From positions 9,094 through 35,078 of the forward strand of contig CALSCR010002248.1 in assembly GCA_943704495.1 (NCBI GenBank): a stretch of 25,985 nucleotides of DNA, written 5' to 3'. The notes under the pieces were generated by a model. That model was not told where the DNA came from. It ran no database searches and was given only the letters and a program-made list of their open reading frames with translations. Both the position numbers and the translations under genes were made by a program. This stretch comes from Pigoraptor chileana. Taxonomy: Eukaryota > Opisthokonta > Filasterea. Shown in pieces: positions 1-9,810 of the stretch; within the stretch, counting starts at the first letter, position 1, and each line of letters starts with the position of its first letter.

Positions 1-19
1 CCCCCCCCCCCCCCCCCCC
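1..19. repeat. Homopolymer C run at window edge
   Basis: Nineteen consecutive C residues open the window. This may be a contig-end or low-complexity assembly boundary. The following 70 bases read as intron and end in a TAG acceptor before the first recognised exon. Confidence -1.
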
Positions 20-89
20 TGATTTTAAAGATTATGCTTCAAATCCTAATTCCCAATGGCGCCTCACTCCCCAAAATAATTGCATGTAG

Positions 90-3000
90 GCAATGGGGCG
101 ACGAGTACGGTTGACGGGGGCTCCCTTGTCGGTTACAAATTGCACCAATTGGCGATACGCAACTCCAACTTCTCATTAGGACGAGCAATGAACGGTGGTC
201 ACGTGAAATTGGACGTTTTCCCTGGCAGTGCGGTTGCAATTGACGGCTGTATCTTCAAAGGCGAGCGTCTGCTGCACTGTGTGGGGCGTGTATTTGGATT
301 CTCCCTTTTGTTGCATCCACCCGTGTGCATATGTATACACAAATTGTGATCGTTTTTTCTCTGGGTTTTTTTGTGTGGCCGCTTGCAGACGGAAGCGCAG
401 AGGACCGTGGAGGCAGCGTGTACGTCAGCGGCGAAGGCAACGGAACTGCCGCGCTCGTAGTCACGTCCTCTCGCTTTATTGGTATGTTTGTGTTTGGTGT
501 GTTTGGCTGTTGTGCGCGATGCGTTTTGTGTTGAATGGGCGGAACATTTCACGTTCCAAGCCATGCATGTCTATCAGGCGGTGGTATGAGAAAGAGCGGT
601 GTGCGTCTGTAAGCTCATCTCAACTCTTAGACACTTTTTGATCTATATGTGTGCTGCTGGGCGATTCTGCGCTGTGTGAAGCCCGCCCAATGTATGCCAA
701 CCTCACTCATATCGGTTCATTGTGATCGCGCCCGAACTTGCGGGAAGCGGTGCATATGTTGGTGGAAGAGACACACGCAAGAATGATCTCTCATGGTGAT
801 GATTGATATCCTATCGCCCAAATAGGGAATTCGGGGAAAGTTGGCGGGGCGGTTTATGTCGCATATACCGTCGGTGGTCTCGCAGTGACAAAGAGTGTTT
901 TTGTGGGCAACTTTGCAAGTGTGGTTTCGGAAGAGAGCGAGGGTGGAGCCATCTTCGTTCGTCTTGGCACAAATTCATCTCTCAGTGTATTAGAGTCTGT
1001 CTTTACGGGTGAGTCAGGATTTGCTCATGACTCACCTTTTTACACACTGAAGGGAATGAATGTATTGTGTATTTGTGTAGTTGAGTGTGTGTGCTCTTGT
1101 GTGGGTCTGCGTGCATTCGGTTTGAATCTGCAGGGCACGAAATGCGCGCGCGTGGGTGTCCGTGGGTGTGGTTGTGGGTGTGTGGGTGTGGGTGTGTGGG
1201 TGTGGGTGTGGGTGTGGGTGTGGATGGGTGGGTGGTTTGTCAGCGCACACGTACATAGCCGCTTCTCATATGTTGTACCGCTCTCGATTCCAACATTCTG
1301 CACTTTCCGCAGCGAATTTGCGCATGAATTTTGGTGGTGCTGTGTACGTCATCTCTACTGGAAGTGATCGGGGGGTGTCGATTGTGCGATCGCAGTTTTA
1401 TAATAACGGCGCCGTGTATGGCGGCGCAATCCATTTCCATGTCACACATGGTTATACGATCGTGTCTGACAGCTTGTTTGAAGGCGCGTGTCTATGTGGT
1501 GTTGGTATCTGCTCGCTTCTTTATTGTTGTCGTGGAGTGGAGTTTGCAATTGAAATCTTGTATGCTGTTTGTGAGATAGATTAACACTGTCTTCGTCCTT
1601 TAGAGTTCCGTGATTTCGATTGCATAAGCGGCGCACGACGCATTTCTCTCTCTCTGTCTCTCTCTCTCTCGTTGGAGTCGATGGGCTTATGCCTAAGGCG
1701 TTTTGAGTACTGAAGGTCTCTCTCTCTCTCTCTCTCTCTCTCGTCCATGGGCATAGCGCCTAAGACACTGACTTGAATCCTACAACTCTCTCACACACAC
1801 TCTCTCTCTTGTGCATGTGGAGTCCATAGGCACAGTGCCCCACACACACTGACTTGAAACCTTCTTCTCTGTCTTGTGCATTTTCTTGTAAGACATATGC
1901 AGGCCTGCATTTTTTGACTTCACCTCTGTCTCATCTTTACGTGCAGGCAACTCGGCAGTTGTTGGTGGGGGCTCCATCTCCTCTTACGGTTTGCACCGGT
2001 ATGGCATCCGCAACTCCAACTTCTCGTTGGGATCGGCTATATTCGGTGCTCATGTGAGCAAGTTCATTCTTTCTGGAAACACCGCTTCAATTGATGGATG
2101 CATCTTCAGAGGCGAGTGTGATTTTGTGTGTGTGTGGGTGTGTGTGTGCCAATGAGTCCGTGTTGTGCACCAATACTGAATATTGGGGGGACGAAGTATA
2201 GCGCTGGTATGGGCGTGTGCCCTTTGTCGAAATACGCTTGCCTTGCATACACATCTCTCTTTCTCCCTCTCTCCCTCTATAATGGGCAAAGCGCCAACGC
2301 TCAAGTCATTGAACTTGAATCCTGCACTCTACACTCTTTCTTTCGCTCGTTCGTTCGCTCGTCTGTGGCTTGGTCCTCGAACCAAACGACTGCGATTTCC
2401 TTCTCTGTCGTTTCTTGCATCAGGAGGCGCTCCGAGTACTGATGTTGTCTCTTCCTTTTCTTCCACCCGTGCAGAAGGATTTGCACAGGCTGGCGGCTCT
2501 CTTTACTACACTGGAAACGGTCACGGAAGCGTATCAAATTCCACCTTCACGGCATCGCGCGCCGTCAATCGTGGTGGTTGCATATACGCCGATCCCAGTG
2601 ATGATGAAGGAGGAATGCAAATTTCCATATCGACCTCGTCGTTTACGTCGTGTTCGGCGCTATCGGGTGGAGCTGTGCTCCTTGAGAACTGCGTCGCCAC
2701 TATTTCCGACAGCGTGTTTACAAACAACACCGCAGCTGGGACTGGCGGCATTGAAGTTTGGTTTGCAAACGGACCGCGCTTTGCCGCAGCGGGCGCCGTC
2801 AATGGAACTCCGTGGACATTGCTCAACAGGGTCGTGATGACGGGAAACAGGGCATCGAGTTCGTATGGCGGAGGACTGACCCTCCTCATGTTCGCTCCCG
2901 ACTACACGAGACCCGACGTCGCGGTCATCGACGTGCGTGCGGACGGTAACCGCGGTGCCTTTGGCGGTTTTATGAATGCGGAAAGTGACGTTAATATAAC

Positions 3001-4155
3001 CGTGCGTGGGCTCAAAGCGACGGCAAACACGGCGCGGGCGGGTGGTGCAATGTGAGTTCTCGTTGGGATCGACAGTCCGCCATGTTGCTCTTGTTGTTTG
3101 TTGTGGTTGCTGTCGCTGTGGTTGTTGTCGTTAATGTGTGTGCGTATGTGTGAAGGGGATGTGCATGGTGCCGCCACTATGCTCCTCTTGATCGCGTGCG
3201 GTTCTTTATAGGACCTTCCAGTTGCGAATCTCTGAGGTCTGCGCCCTCTGCATGAATGCATCTTCCTCTGCACGTGCTGAGCCTCGCTCTCTTCGCTTGC
3301 TTGCGCTCCATTAATCTATTGGCACAGCACGAAGATACTGATTGCCATCCACATTCTGCGCTATGAACACACACACACACACTCACACACTCACACACTC
3401 ACACTCACACACTCACACACACACACACACACACTCACACACTCATACCCGCAGTTTCATTGGGCGCGCTGCCCGCCTCACCCTCGCCGACTCTGTCATC
3501 TCCGGCAGCCGTGCGTCCAGCCGCGGTGGTGCAATGGGCGTCACCGGCGACTCTTACCTTGGCATGAACAATGTGCACATCACGCGCAACCAAGCAGAGG
3601 AGTCTGCTGGGGGGGTGGCGTTGCAGGGCCAGACGTCACTTGTTGCGTATAACGTGACTGCCGATCAGAACATTGCAGCCTCCTCGGGCGGTTTCCTCGT
3701 CCTCTCCGACGACGCTCACGGAGTCATTGAGGATTCGCTGATTGCAAACAACTCGGCGCGACAGCATGGTGGGGCTTTGCATGTCACCTCGGGTGCGTCG
3801 CTTACCCTGTCCGGGTGTATGCTTGTGGACAATTGTGCGCAGAGCGGGGGCGGCGCCATTGCGTCCGCGGGTACCGCTACAGTCACCATCACTAATACGA
3901 CCCTCAACCGGAACGCTGCGTTGGAGGGCGGCGCTGCAATTGCAACTGAGAGCTCGGCAATGTCTTTGCGGTCTGTGGAAGTTGTCGGGAATGTGGTGGT
4001 TCGGTCTGGAGGTGGGTCACGTGGTCATATGGGTTGTCATCAATGCCACGCTGTGTCTCCATAATCCATCGTTCCTTTCCAAGTGTCCGATTAACGCTAA
4101 ACGCTCACTCTCTCTCTCTCACTGTCTCTATTTATGTATATATATATGTATGTGT

Positions 4156-4191
<36 letters not shown>

Positions 4192-4731
4192 CGCTTTCGT
4201 ATCTCTCGCCACGCAGGAGGCATTGCCGTCACCGACTCTGCCTCGTTTGATGCCCTGTCATCCACATTCCACGACAACGGCGGCCCAAGTGTGGAGACGG
4301 GCGGCTGCATATCAATCATTGGCTTTGCGTCCATTTCGCTCACCAATGCGTCCTTATACAGCTGCGCGGCCAATCGCGGTGGCGGTGGGTTCTTCCATCC
4401 TCTGGCGTTGGCGTCACATGCAGCTTGCTTGTGATTCTGTTTTGTTTTGTTTTTGTTTATGTTTTGGGCGCTTTGCTTTTAGTCTTTGGACACACAATTG
4501 TAATGCGCTGTGATTGTGTGTGTGTTTCTGGCGTGTACTCTTATGTGCATTGTTTTTCGCACACAGTCGATCATCTCTCCTCCCATCCCCAGACACCGCA
4601 TGTTAAACATGTATCTTGTGTGTTGTTGCCCAAATGTTGTCACGTCTCTGTCTCCTTCCTTTTCTCCCTCTCGCTCAACTTGTGAAGTCCATGCATACAG
4701 CGCCTAAGACACTGACTTCACATCTGATATA

Positions 4732-4813
<82 letters not shown>

Positions 4814-7800
4814 GCGCGCAACTTCAACGCTTGCTTGTTCTGCAGGCCTGTACGCACGCAACGGCCTCGCCGGGATTGTACCTTGCAACCGACTTGAAGT
4901 CTTGTCACCAAACGATGCCCTTGCAATTGCATTGGTCAACGTATCGATTGCCGATTGCTCTGCGTTGCATGAAGGCGGTGGGTGTGCGCATCGCCTCAAT
5001 CACGTGTTTGTACAACATGCCTCTCTCGCTCTGCTTCTCTCTCATTGTTTGCGCATCTGACGGAACGGCATCTGTGTGTGTTGTGCGCCATGCAGGTGGC
5101 ATATTCAGCGACAGCAGCCATGCCACTTTAAACACTGTCAGCATATCAAACTGCACGGCGGAGAACGGCGGCGGTGAGTTAGGCGCCTTACAACACGTAA
5201 ACACACACTAACACGCACACACACACGCATAAGCACATGGCTCTCAACTGCATGCCCCTTTCTTTCTCCTTCCCTGCTGTCCAATGACAACAGGCGCATA
5301 CGTCGCCGGCGTCGCGGGGGCGTCCTTACTCACGGATGTCCTTGTCAGCGATTGTACCGCACTACAAAACGGTGGTGGTAAGTTTCGCGTCCCATCCCAT
5401 TCATGTTTGAACCTCATTGCGCATGGACAGCACGCACCGCTCCTCCACAGCACAAAGCACAACCTCTCATTGTTGCCGTGTGTGTGTGTGTGTGTGTGTG
5501 GAGTGGACGAGCATTGTGCTAACACACTTAGTCGACTCGCACGTTTCCGCTGCGATGGCGACGCAGCCTTTCACGTCGGCGATAGCAACATCACTGCAAT
5601 TACCATTGCATCTCTGCTCATGCTGAACAACAAGGCGTCGATTGGCGGTGGAATATACGCACACGACGCCCCCTCTGATCTGATTGGCGTCTCCGCAAGC
5701 GGCAACGCTGCATCGCTCTACGGAGACGACCTGGGCACGCGACCGACGCGGATTGTTGCGGCGTCCCCCGCCGACATTTCCGTGTACAGTGGGTCGATCC
5801 TTCCGTCGTTTGAAATGCAATTGTTGGACGCCACGGGTGGGCCCGCAAAGCGCGCGGGCATCTTGTCGCTTATTGTTCGCGCAGCGTCGTCGTTGTCGTC
5901 GCAAGCACAGGGGTCCACTGCGGCATCACCATCCCAATATACTGCACGCTCCGTGGATGCCGCACAGGAGGTCGTCGTCCCCCTGGTGCAAAACGCCAAG
6001 CAAGCGCTCGATGGAAACGCGCGCAGCGTGTTCAGTGGGGCGCGCATCACGGCGCCGCCGGGGGTCTACACTGCGACCGTGCTGCTTGAAGACGGCGTCG
6101 ACATCGTCCCCTCGACCTTCACGATAACTCTTCTCGAGTGCGAATCGGGACGCACGGAGATGGTCATGGACGGCGCTCAGTATCCTGCCTGTCTGAAGGG
6201 TATGCTCACTGTCGACGGTGTCGTTTTGAAAGTACAGACATAATGATTGCTGTTGCTGTGTGTGACAACTGCGTTTCCATTTGTTGTGTGGGCCCTTTTT
6301 GTGGGATTTGGTTCGGAATGTGATATGCGAAAGTGTTTGTATTTGTGTTGTGCACTTTCCAATTTCATCGCCCACTGTCTCATCGCGACTGATCAAAGCC
6401 ATTTCTTCTTTGCCGCGCTCATCTTCGAAAAACACATCCAATGCACGCTGGCGTGTGTGTGTGTGTGTGTGTGTTCTCTTCGATTGCACATCCGTGTCGT
6501 TTGCAGAATTCGATCTCAACATGCAGCTTCGCATTGCACTCGCTGTCATGAGCGCAATCGGCGAGTGTTTCGCACTGTTCATCGGCATTTTTGTCTTTGT
6601 GAACAGAACGCACAAGATTTTCAAGGCAGCAAGTCCCAATGTGAGTGGCATGCGTGGTGCATGGGGACTGCAATTGCCTGTATGATCCGTTGTCATCGTT
6701 ATTGTTGCTCACCCGCCGTCGACTGATTCGCGCACTTGTTCACACACACACACGTGTACGCTTTCATATATGCACAAATGCATACACGCACACACACACA
6801 CACGCGCGCAGTTTTGCCTTGCCGTCGTCGTCGGGTGCATGATGATGTATGCTGTTATCTTTACGTTGGTCCCCGCGGCAACCACCCCCGTATGTACGGT
6901 CCACATTTGGCTGGGCCACGTGGCCTTTGCCCTGGGATTCGGCGCTCTCTTTGCGAAAACACTCAGGTAGGCTGTCGCCATTACGTGATTGCCACTATCC
7001 CTTCTAAATTCCTGCGATCCTACTACTACTGGCTCTTCACGCCTCAAAGCTACTACTTCCTGCAACCTACTTCTTCTACACTTGACCCCACAAAGAAATT
7101 AACCCACACACTAAGCGCATGCGGGAGTTATATTATTGTGCATGTAGAAATTATATCATCATTGATATAAGCGTCGTCTTTCCTTTCTGTCTGTGCTCAT
7201 TTTTGATGTACTCTCTCGTCGTCCCACTGCAAACCATGTGTGCGTTGCAGGATTATGTCCATTTTTAACAACAAGAAGCTCAGCCACAAGCTTCGGCAGG
7301 GCACCAACAAGTTCCTCTATACCCTTGTGTCGTTCATCGTCTGCACGTTTGTGGTCAGTGCCATTTATATAACTGTTTTGGGCACACGAACCACTCTGTG
7401 TGTACTTTGCATTGTCCCTCCCATCCACCCCATCGCATCCACCTGTCCAAATAGTCCAATTGAATCGTCCTATCCGTTTGTTGATAAACCCCACTCCACT
7501 TCACCAATCCCACTCCCGCCAGGTCTATCTAACGCTGTGGACCATACTCGACCGTCCGTCGGAGAATGCGTCGATCAGCGACAACGAAGTCCTCACCCGC
7601 CTGTGCAGATCAGAGTCGAGTGTATGGGTTATTGTTGTCTATTGTGCAGAGGTGGGTATGAGTGCATGTTTGCGTTTTCATGGGCGGTGTGTGTGTGTGT
7701 GTTTGTGTGGAGGGAAGTGCTCTTGATAACGCACAAAGCATTGATTGTGGGGTCGCATCATGAGGCATGTGTGCTCTCCATTTGATCTCAAATTGTGTTT

Positions 7801-9287
7801 ACGCAGTTATCTTGATTGCGTTGGTGTTTGGTTGTGTGGAACCAAGCCAATTGAGCGCTTCTATTCGAATTCATTATTAAAACAACCACAACCACAACGA
7901 CCACAACCACAACCACAACAACCACACAACAATGCAGGGACTCATGCTGTGCTGGGGCACGTACCTCGCGTGGCGCACACGGAATGCGCCGTCGAAATTC
8001 CGCGAGTCGAAATACATTGGGTTTGCCATTTGGTGCGTTTCTAATTGCCGCTGTCACTTGTTTGAGTAGAAAGGGCGTCAATCAATACGGCCTGTGTCCT
8101 GTCTCTTTTGCGTACGCTTTGTGTCGATTCTACTGCTGCACCGACCATTCTTGCTGTCCAGACGTTGTCTAACCTTCCGATTCGTGCACACTTGGACTCG
8201 CACACACTCACACACGACATAAACTCACATACGCACGCACGCACACGCACACTCCCGCTGTCAAACCTACTCGGCACCCCGCGTGCACGCACTGCAATCG
8301 CAGGACCATTGGCTTGATCATCGGGATTGTGCTTCCTCTTAATTACGCCGTCGCCATACAGAATCCAGACACCCAATTTCTGTTCACTTCGATAGGAATT
8401 CTCGCGACGACAACAGGGACGCTGCTATTCGTCTTTGGTCCGAAAATATACGCCTTCTATGCAAGCAGGGGAAAATGTGCGTGGATGGTTACTCCATGAG
8501 GATCTGTGCTGCGGGGGGGGGGGGGGGGCCTGGTGCTTCATTCGTTTACGTTGTGACTGGGGTGTGCTGTGTGCGTGTGTCTGTGCATGGGTCTGTCATG
8601 GCACTCGCTCTTCGTCGCCCGTTTATGTCTTAACACACCCGCCGGTTGTCACTCACTCGTGTATATTGCGTGTTGCTTACATGCGTGATGCGTCTTCCTA
8701 TACCAATACAGCGGTCAATTCCGAGACCGACACAAAGGATGCGACGTCGAGCGCATCTGTGTCGTATTTGGAGAATTCTCAACAACAAGACACGCGCATC
8801 ATGCAACTTCAGGTGGGTGCCGTGGGTACCGTTGTTTGCTGTGGATGTCGTGGGTGACATTGTTTGTAGTGCGACTCTCTTCTCGCTGTGTTTGTGAAGT
8901 CCGCCGACAAATATGATGGCGCCCGCGACACTTGCTGGCCTACATTTGGTGTGCAACAGTAAGATCTCTCTCCACAAAGAGAAAACTCCAACCTACTACT
9001 ACCTTCCCCCTCTCGTTGGTGTTCGTTCGTCACTCAAGCACCATGTCTGCTACGCCTGCTCCTCGCCATGAATTTGCATTTGTTTATTTATTTATTTTGT
9101 TTATTTATTCATTATTTTTACGCCACACGCGTGTGCTTTGCGTTGCCATCAGGATGAGATTGTGCGCCTCCAGAGGCAGCTTGCGGACCTTGCGGATGTG
9201 AAGGACCGCCAGCTTGCAGAGTACATGGCGCGGCTGGATAATGTCATCTACGACGCCTACAGCATGCGATTCATCTCCGTCGTCTGA
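90..9287 (+). CDS. Beta-helix ectodomain / class C GPCR fusion protein (5'-partial, 20 exons)
   Basis: Probable cell-surface receptor. Hand-placed exons: 90-260, 389-481, 826-1008, 1313-1483, 1947-2111, 2475-3051, 3455-4011, 4217-4384, 4846-4977, 5096-5173, 5294-5377, 5567-6199, 6507-6640, 6812-6966, 7251-7353, 7523-7651, 7938-8032, 8304-8476, 8712-8812, 9153-9287. They give 1,344 codons in one open frame, counting the stop. Visible residues 1 to about 850 are Pmp-like beta-helix coils with repeated GGA/GGG turns (SGGAVLLENC, QHGGALHV, IGGGIYAHD). A beta-rich spacer follows to about 1003. Residues about 1005-1266 form seven hydrophobic helices with class C hallmarks: SPN before TM2, FGALFAKTLR after TM3, cysteines before TM3 (TTPVC) and before TM5 (TRLC), and FVFGPKIY ending TM7. 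The tail ends in a heptad-like coiled coil (DEIVRLQRQLADLADVKD), as in GABA-B receptors. Ligand and G protein are unknown. The 7TM call is firm; exons 1-5 are less certain. Confidence -1.
482..825 (+). other. Receptor intron 2, with a possible relic beta-helix coil
   Basis: A 344-base intron (GTATGT...AAATAG). It carries no microsatellite. Around 733-790 a short open stretch reads LAGSGAYVGGRD, which resembles one beta-helix coil. I could not find splice sites that put it in frame, so it may be a decayed or alternative exon, or chance. Confidence -1.
1150..1236. repeat. GGGTGT/GTGTGG hexamer-like repeat in receptor intron 3
   Basis: About 85 bases of imperfect G-rich hexamers on the + strand (GGGTGT alternating with GTGG). 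It lies inside the 304-base intron between exons 826-1008 and 1313-1483. Strand asymmetry resembles telomeric DNA, but it sits mid-gene and is irregular, so a minisatellite is the simpler reading. Confidence -1.
1642..1870 (+). repeat. CT tracts interleaved with three copies of the ~50-bp dispersed element (receptor intron 4)
   Basis: Polypyrimidine tracts (TCTCTC at about 1645-1670 and 1717-1742) alternate with three sense-strand copies of the dispersed element at about 1671-1720 (degenerate), 1742-1790 and 1816-1870. Spacing is roughly 72-75 bases. The copy at 1742-1790 has the full 20-base core GCGCCTAAGACACTGACTTG. The whole block is inside the 463-base intron 1484-1946. Confidence -1.
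2279..2330 (+). repeat. Dispersed ~50-bp element, diverged copy (receptor intron 5)
   Basis: Follows a CTCTCTTTCTCCCTCTCTC tract and reads AATGGGCAAAGCGCC, then a stretch ending GAACTTGAATCCTGCACTCT. It matches the element's ends but has a changed middle. It lies in the 363-base intron 2112-2474. Confidence -1.
3306..3358 (+). repeat. Dispersed ~50-bp element, degenerate copy (receptor intron 6)
   Basis: Reads CTCCATTAATCTATTGGCAC, then AGATACTGATTGCCATCCAC. It aligns with the consensus TCCATGGGCACAGCGC...GACACTGACTTGAATCC only with gaps, so this is the weakest copy. It lies just upstream of a CA tract in the 403-base intron 3052-3454. Confidence -1.
3367..3446. repeat. CA microsatellite before exon 7 acceptor
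   Basis: About 80 bases of (CA)n interrupted by ACTCAC units. It ends within ten bases of the CCCGCAG acceptor used for exon 3455-4011, so it takes the place where a polypyrimidine tract would be expected. Confidence -1.
4148..4191. repeat. TG microsatellite in receptor intron 7
   Basis: About 44 bases of TG/TATG repeats in the 205-base intron 4012-4216, about 25 bases upstream of the CACGCAG acceptor. Confidence -1.
4681..4816 (+). repeat. Dispersed ~50-bp element followed by long CA tract (receptor intron 8)
   Basis: Bases 4681-4730 are a good copy of the dispersed element: TGTGAAGTCCATGCATACAG, then 19 of 20 bases of the core. It follows a CCTTTTCTCCCTCTCGCTC tract. A (CA)n tract with CGCGCG at its end runs from 4731 to about 4816, close to the acceptor of exon 4846-4977. 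All of it is in the 461-base intron 4385-4845. Confidence -1.
5477..5502. repeat. GT microsatellite in receptor intron 11
   Basis: Twelve to thirteen GT units in the 189-base intron 5378-5566. Confidence -1.
6451..6474. repeat. GT microsatellite in receptor intron 12
   Basis: About twelve GT units in the 307-base intron 6200-6506, 30 bases before the TTTGCAG acceptor of the exon that encodes TM1. Confidence -1.
6740..6811. repeat. CA-rich tract before the TM2 exon
   Basis: Imperfect CA/CG/TG repeats ending at CGCGCGCAG, the acceptor of exon 6812-6966. There is no conventional polypyrimidine tract at this acceptor. Confidence -1.
7880..7927. repeat. CCACAA hexamer repeat in receptor intron 16
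   Basis: About eight imperfect CCACAA units immediately upstream of the AATGCAG acceptor of exon 7938-8032. Confidence -1.
8513..8528. repeat. G homopolymer in receptor intron 18
   Basis: Sixteen consecutive G residues about 36 bases downstream of the intron's donor at 8477. Its length is likely to be polymorphic or mis-sequenced. It lies outside coding sequence. Confidence -1.
8813..9152 (+). other. Receptor intron 19, nothing recognised
   Basis: A 340-base intron from GTGGGT to GCCATCAG, without microsatellite or dispersed element. A short open stretch near 8895-8950 has possible splice sites, but including it would break the coiled-coil frame of the last exon, so I left it out. Confidence -1.
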
Positions 9288-9400
9288 GCGCGCGGGCTGG
9301 GTGTCTGGAAGGATGCAATGCGAGAGGCGCAGTGTCGATGGCTTGCCGCCCGGAAGTCGGCGGCATCGTAACTGCGCCGGATATCTTTGTGTTTAAATGT

Positions 9401-9460
9401 ATGTTTGTGTGTATGTTTGTGTGTGTGTGTATGTGTATGTGCGTGCGTGCGTGCGTGTGT
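9401..9460. repeat. TG/CG microsatellite 3' of the receptor gene
   Basis: About 60 bases of GTGTGTATGTTTGTGTGTGT-type repeat, changing to GCGTGCGTGCGTGC. It lies about 115 bases after the receptor stop codon. Confidence -1.
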
Positions 9461-9684
9461 TGGGGATAGCTTTCGTGGTACCGGCTTAATAATATAGGGT
9501 CCGAGTTCCACACGAGTTGTTTGTGAAACAAAATTTAATTTGGAACGGATCCACGCAATCGATCGCATCAGATGACTAAGCACTGTGCGCAGCGGCGGCA
9601 CGAATGCGCGACAAGCAATGCAGTCACAAGACAAAACGCGAAAAAGGGGACATCAACGACAAGCAAATTGGCACACGCAGCCCA

Positions 9685-9798
9685 ACAACGCACGCACACG
9701 CACACACGCAGCCCAACGCAAAAGCAAACACACACACACACACACCACACACGCCATACACACACAGACACACACACACACACATACACACACACACG
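9685..9798. repeat. CA microsatellite 3' of ADA2
   Basis: Imperfect (CA)n with ACGCACACGC and CCCAACGC interruptions, ending about 13 bases from the ADA2 stop codon. On the ADA2 strand it is a (TG)n at the start of the 3' UTR. Confidence -1.
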
Positions 9799-9810
9799 AT
9801 ATCCATTCTT

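Larger units (their letters stand above)
9288..9810. other. Convergent intergenic region between receptor and ADA2 genes
   Basis: Both flanking genes end here, so it must hold both 3' UTRs and terminators. It contains a TG tract at about 9401-9460 and a CA tract at about 9685-9798, which are complementary and could pair in a read-through transcript. No AATAAA was seen in either orientation. No further gene was recognised. Confidence -1.

Noticed and set aside
1150-1236. Interstitial telomere
   Set aside because: The repeat unit is irregular (GGGTGT mixed with GTGTGG and GGATGG) and lies inside a gene's intron; no subtelomeric features accompany it.
2112-2474. Extension of the big exon upstream into 2183-2474 (the frame is open there)
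   Set aside because: That stretch holds a CT tract and a copy of the dispersed element and has no beta-helix motif. The TGCAG acceptor at 2474 gives the phase needed for the preceding exon.
90-5377. Bacterial polymorphic outer membrane protein (contamination or recent bacterial gene)
   Set aside because: The coils resemble chlamydial Pmp repeats, but the region is split by many spliceosomal introns and continues in frame into a eukaryotic seven-helix receptor.
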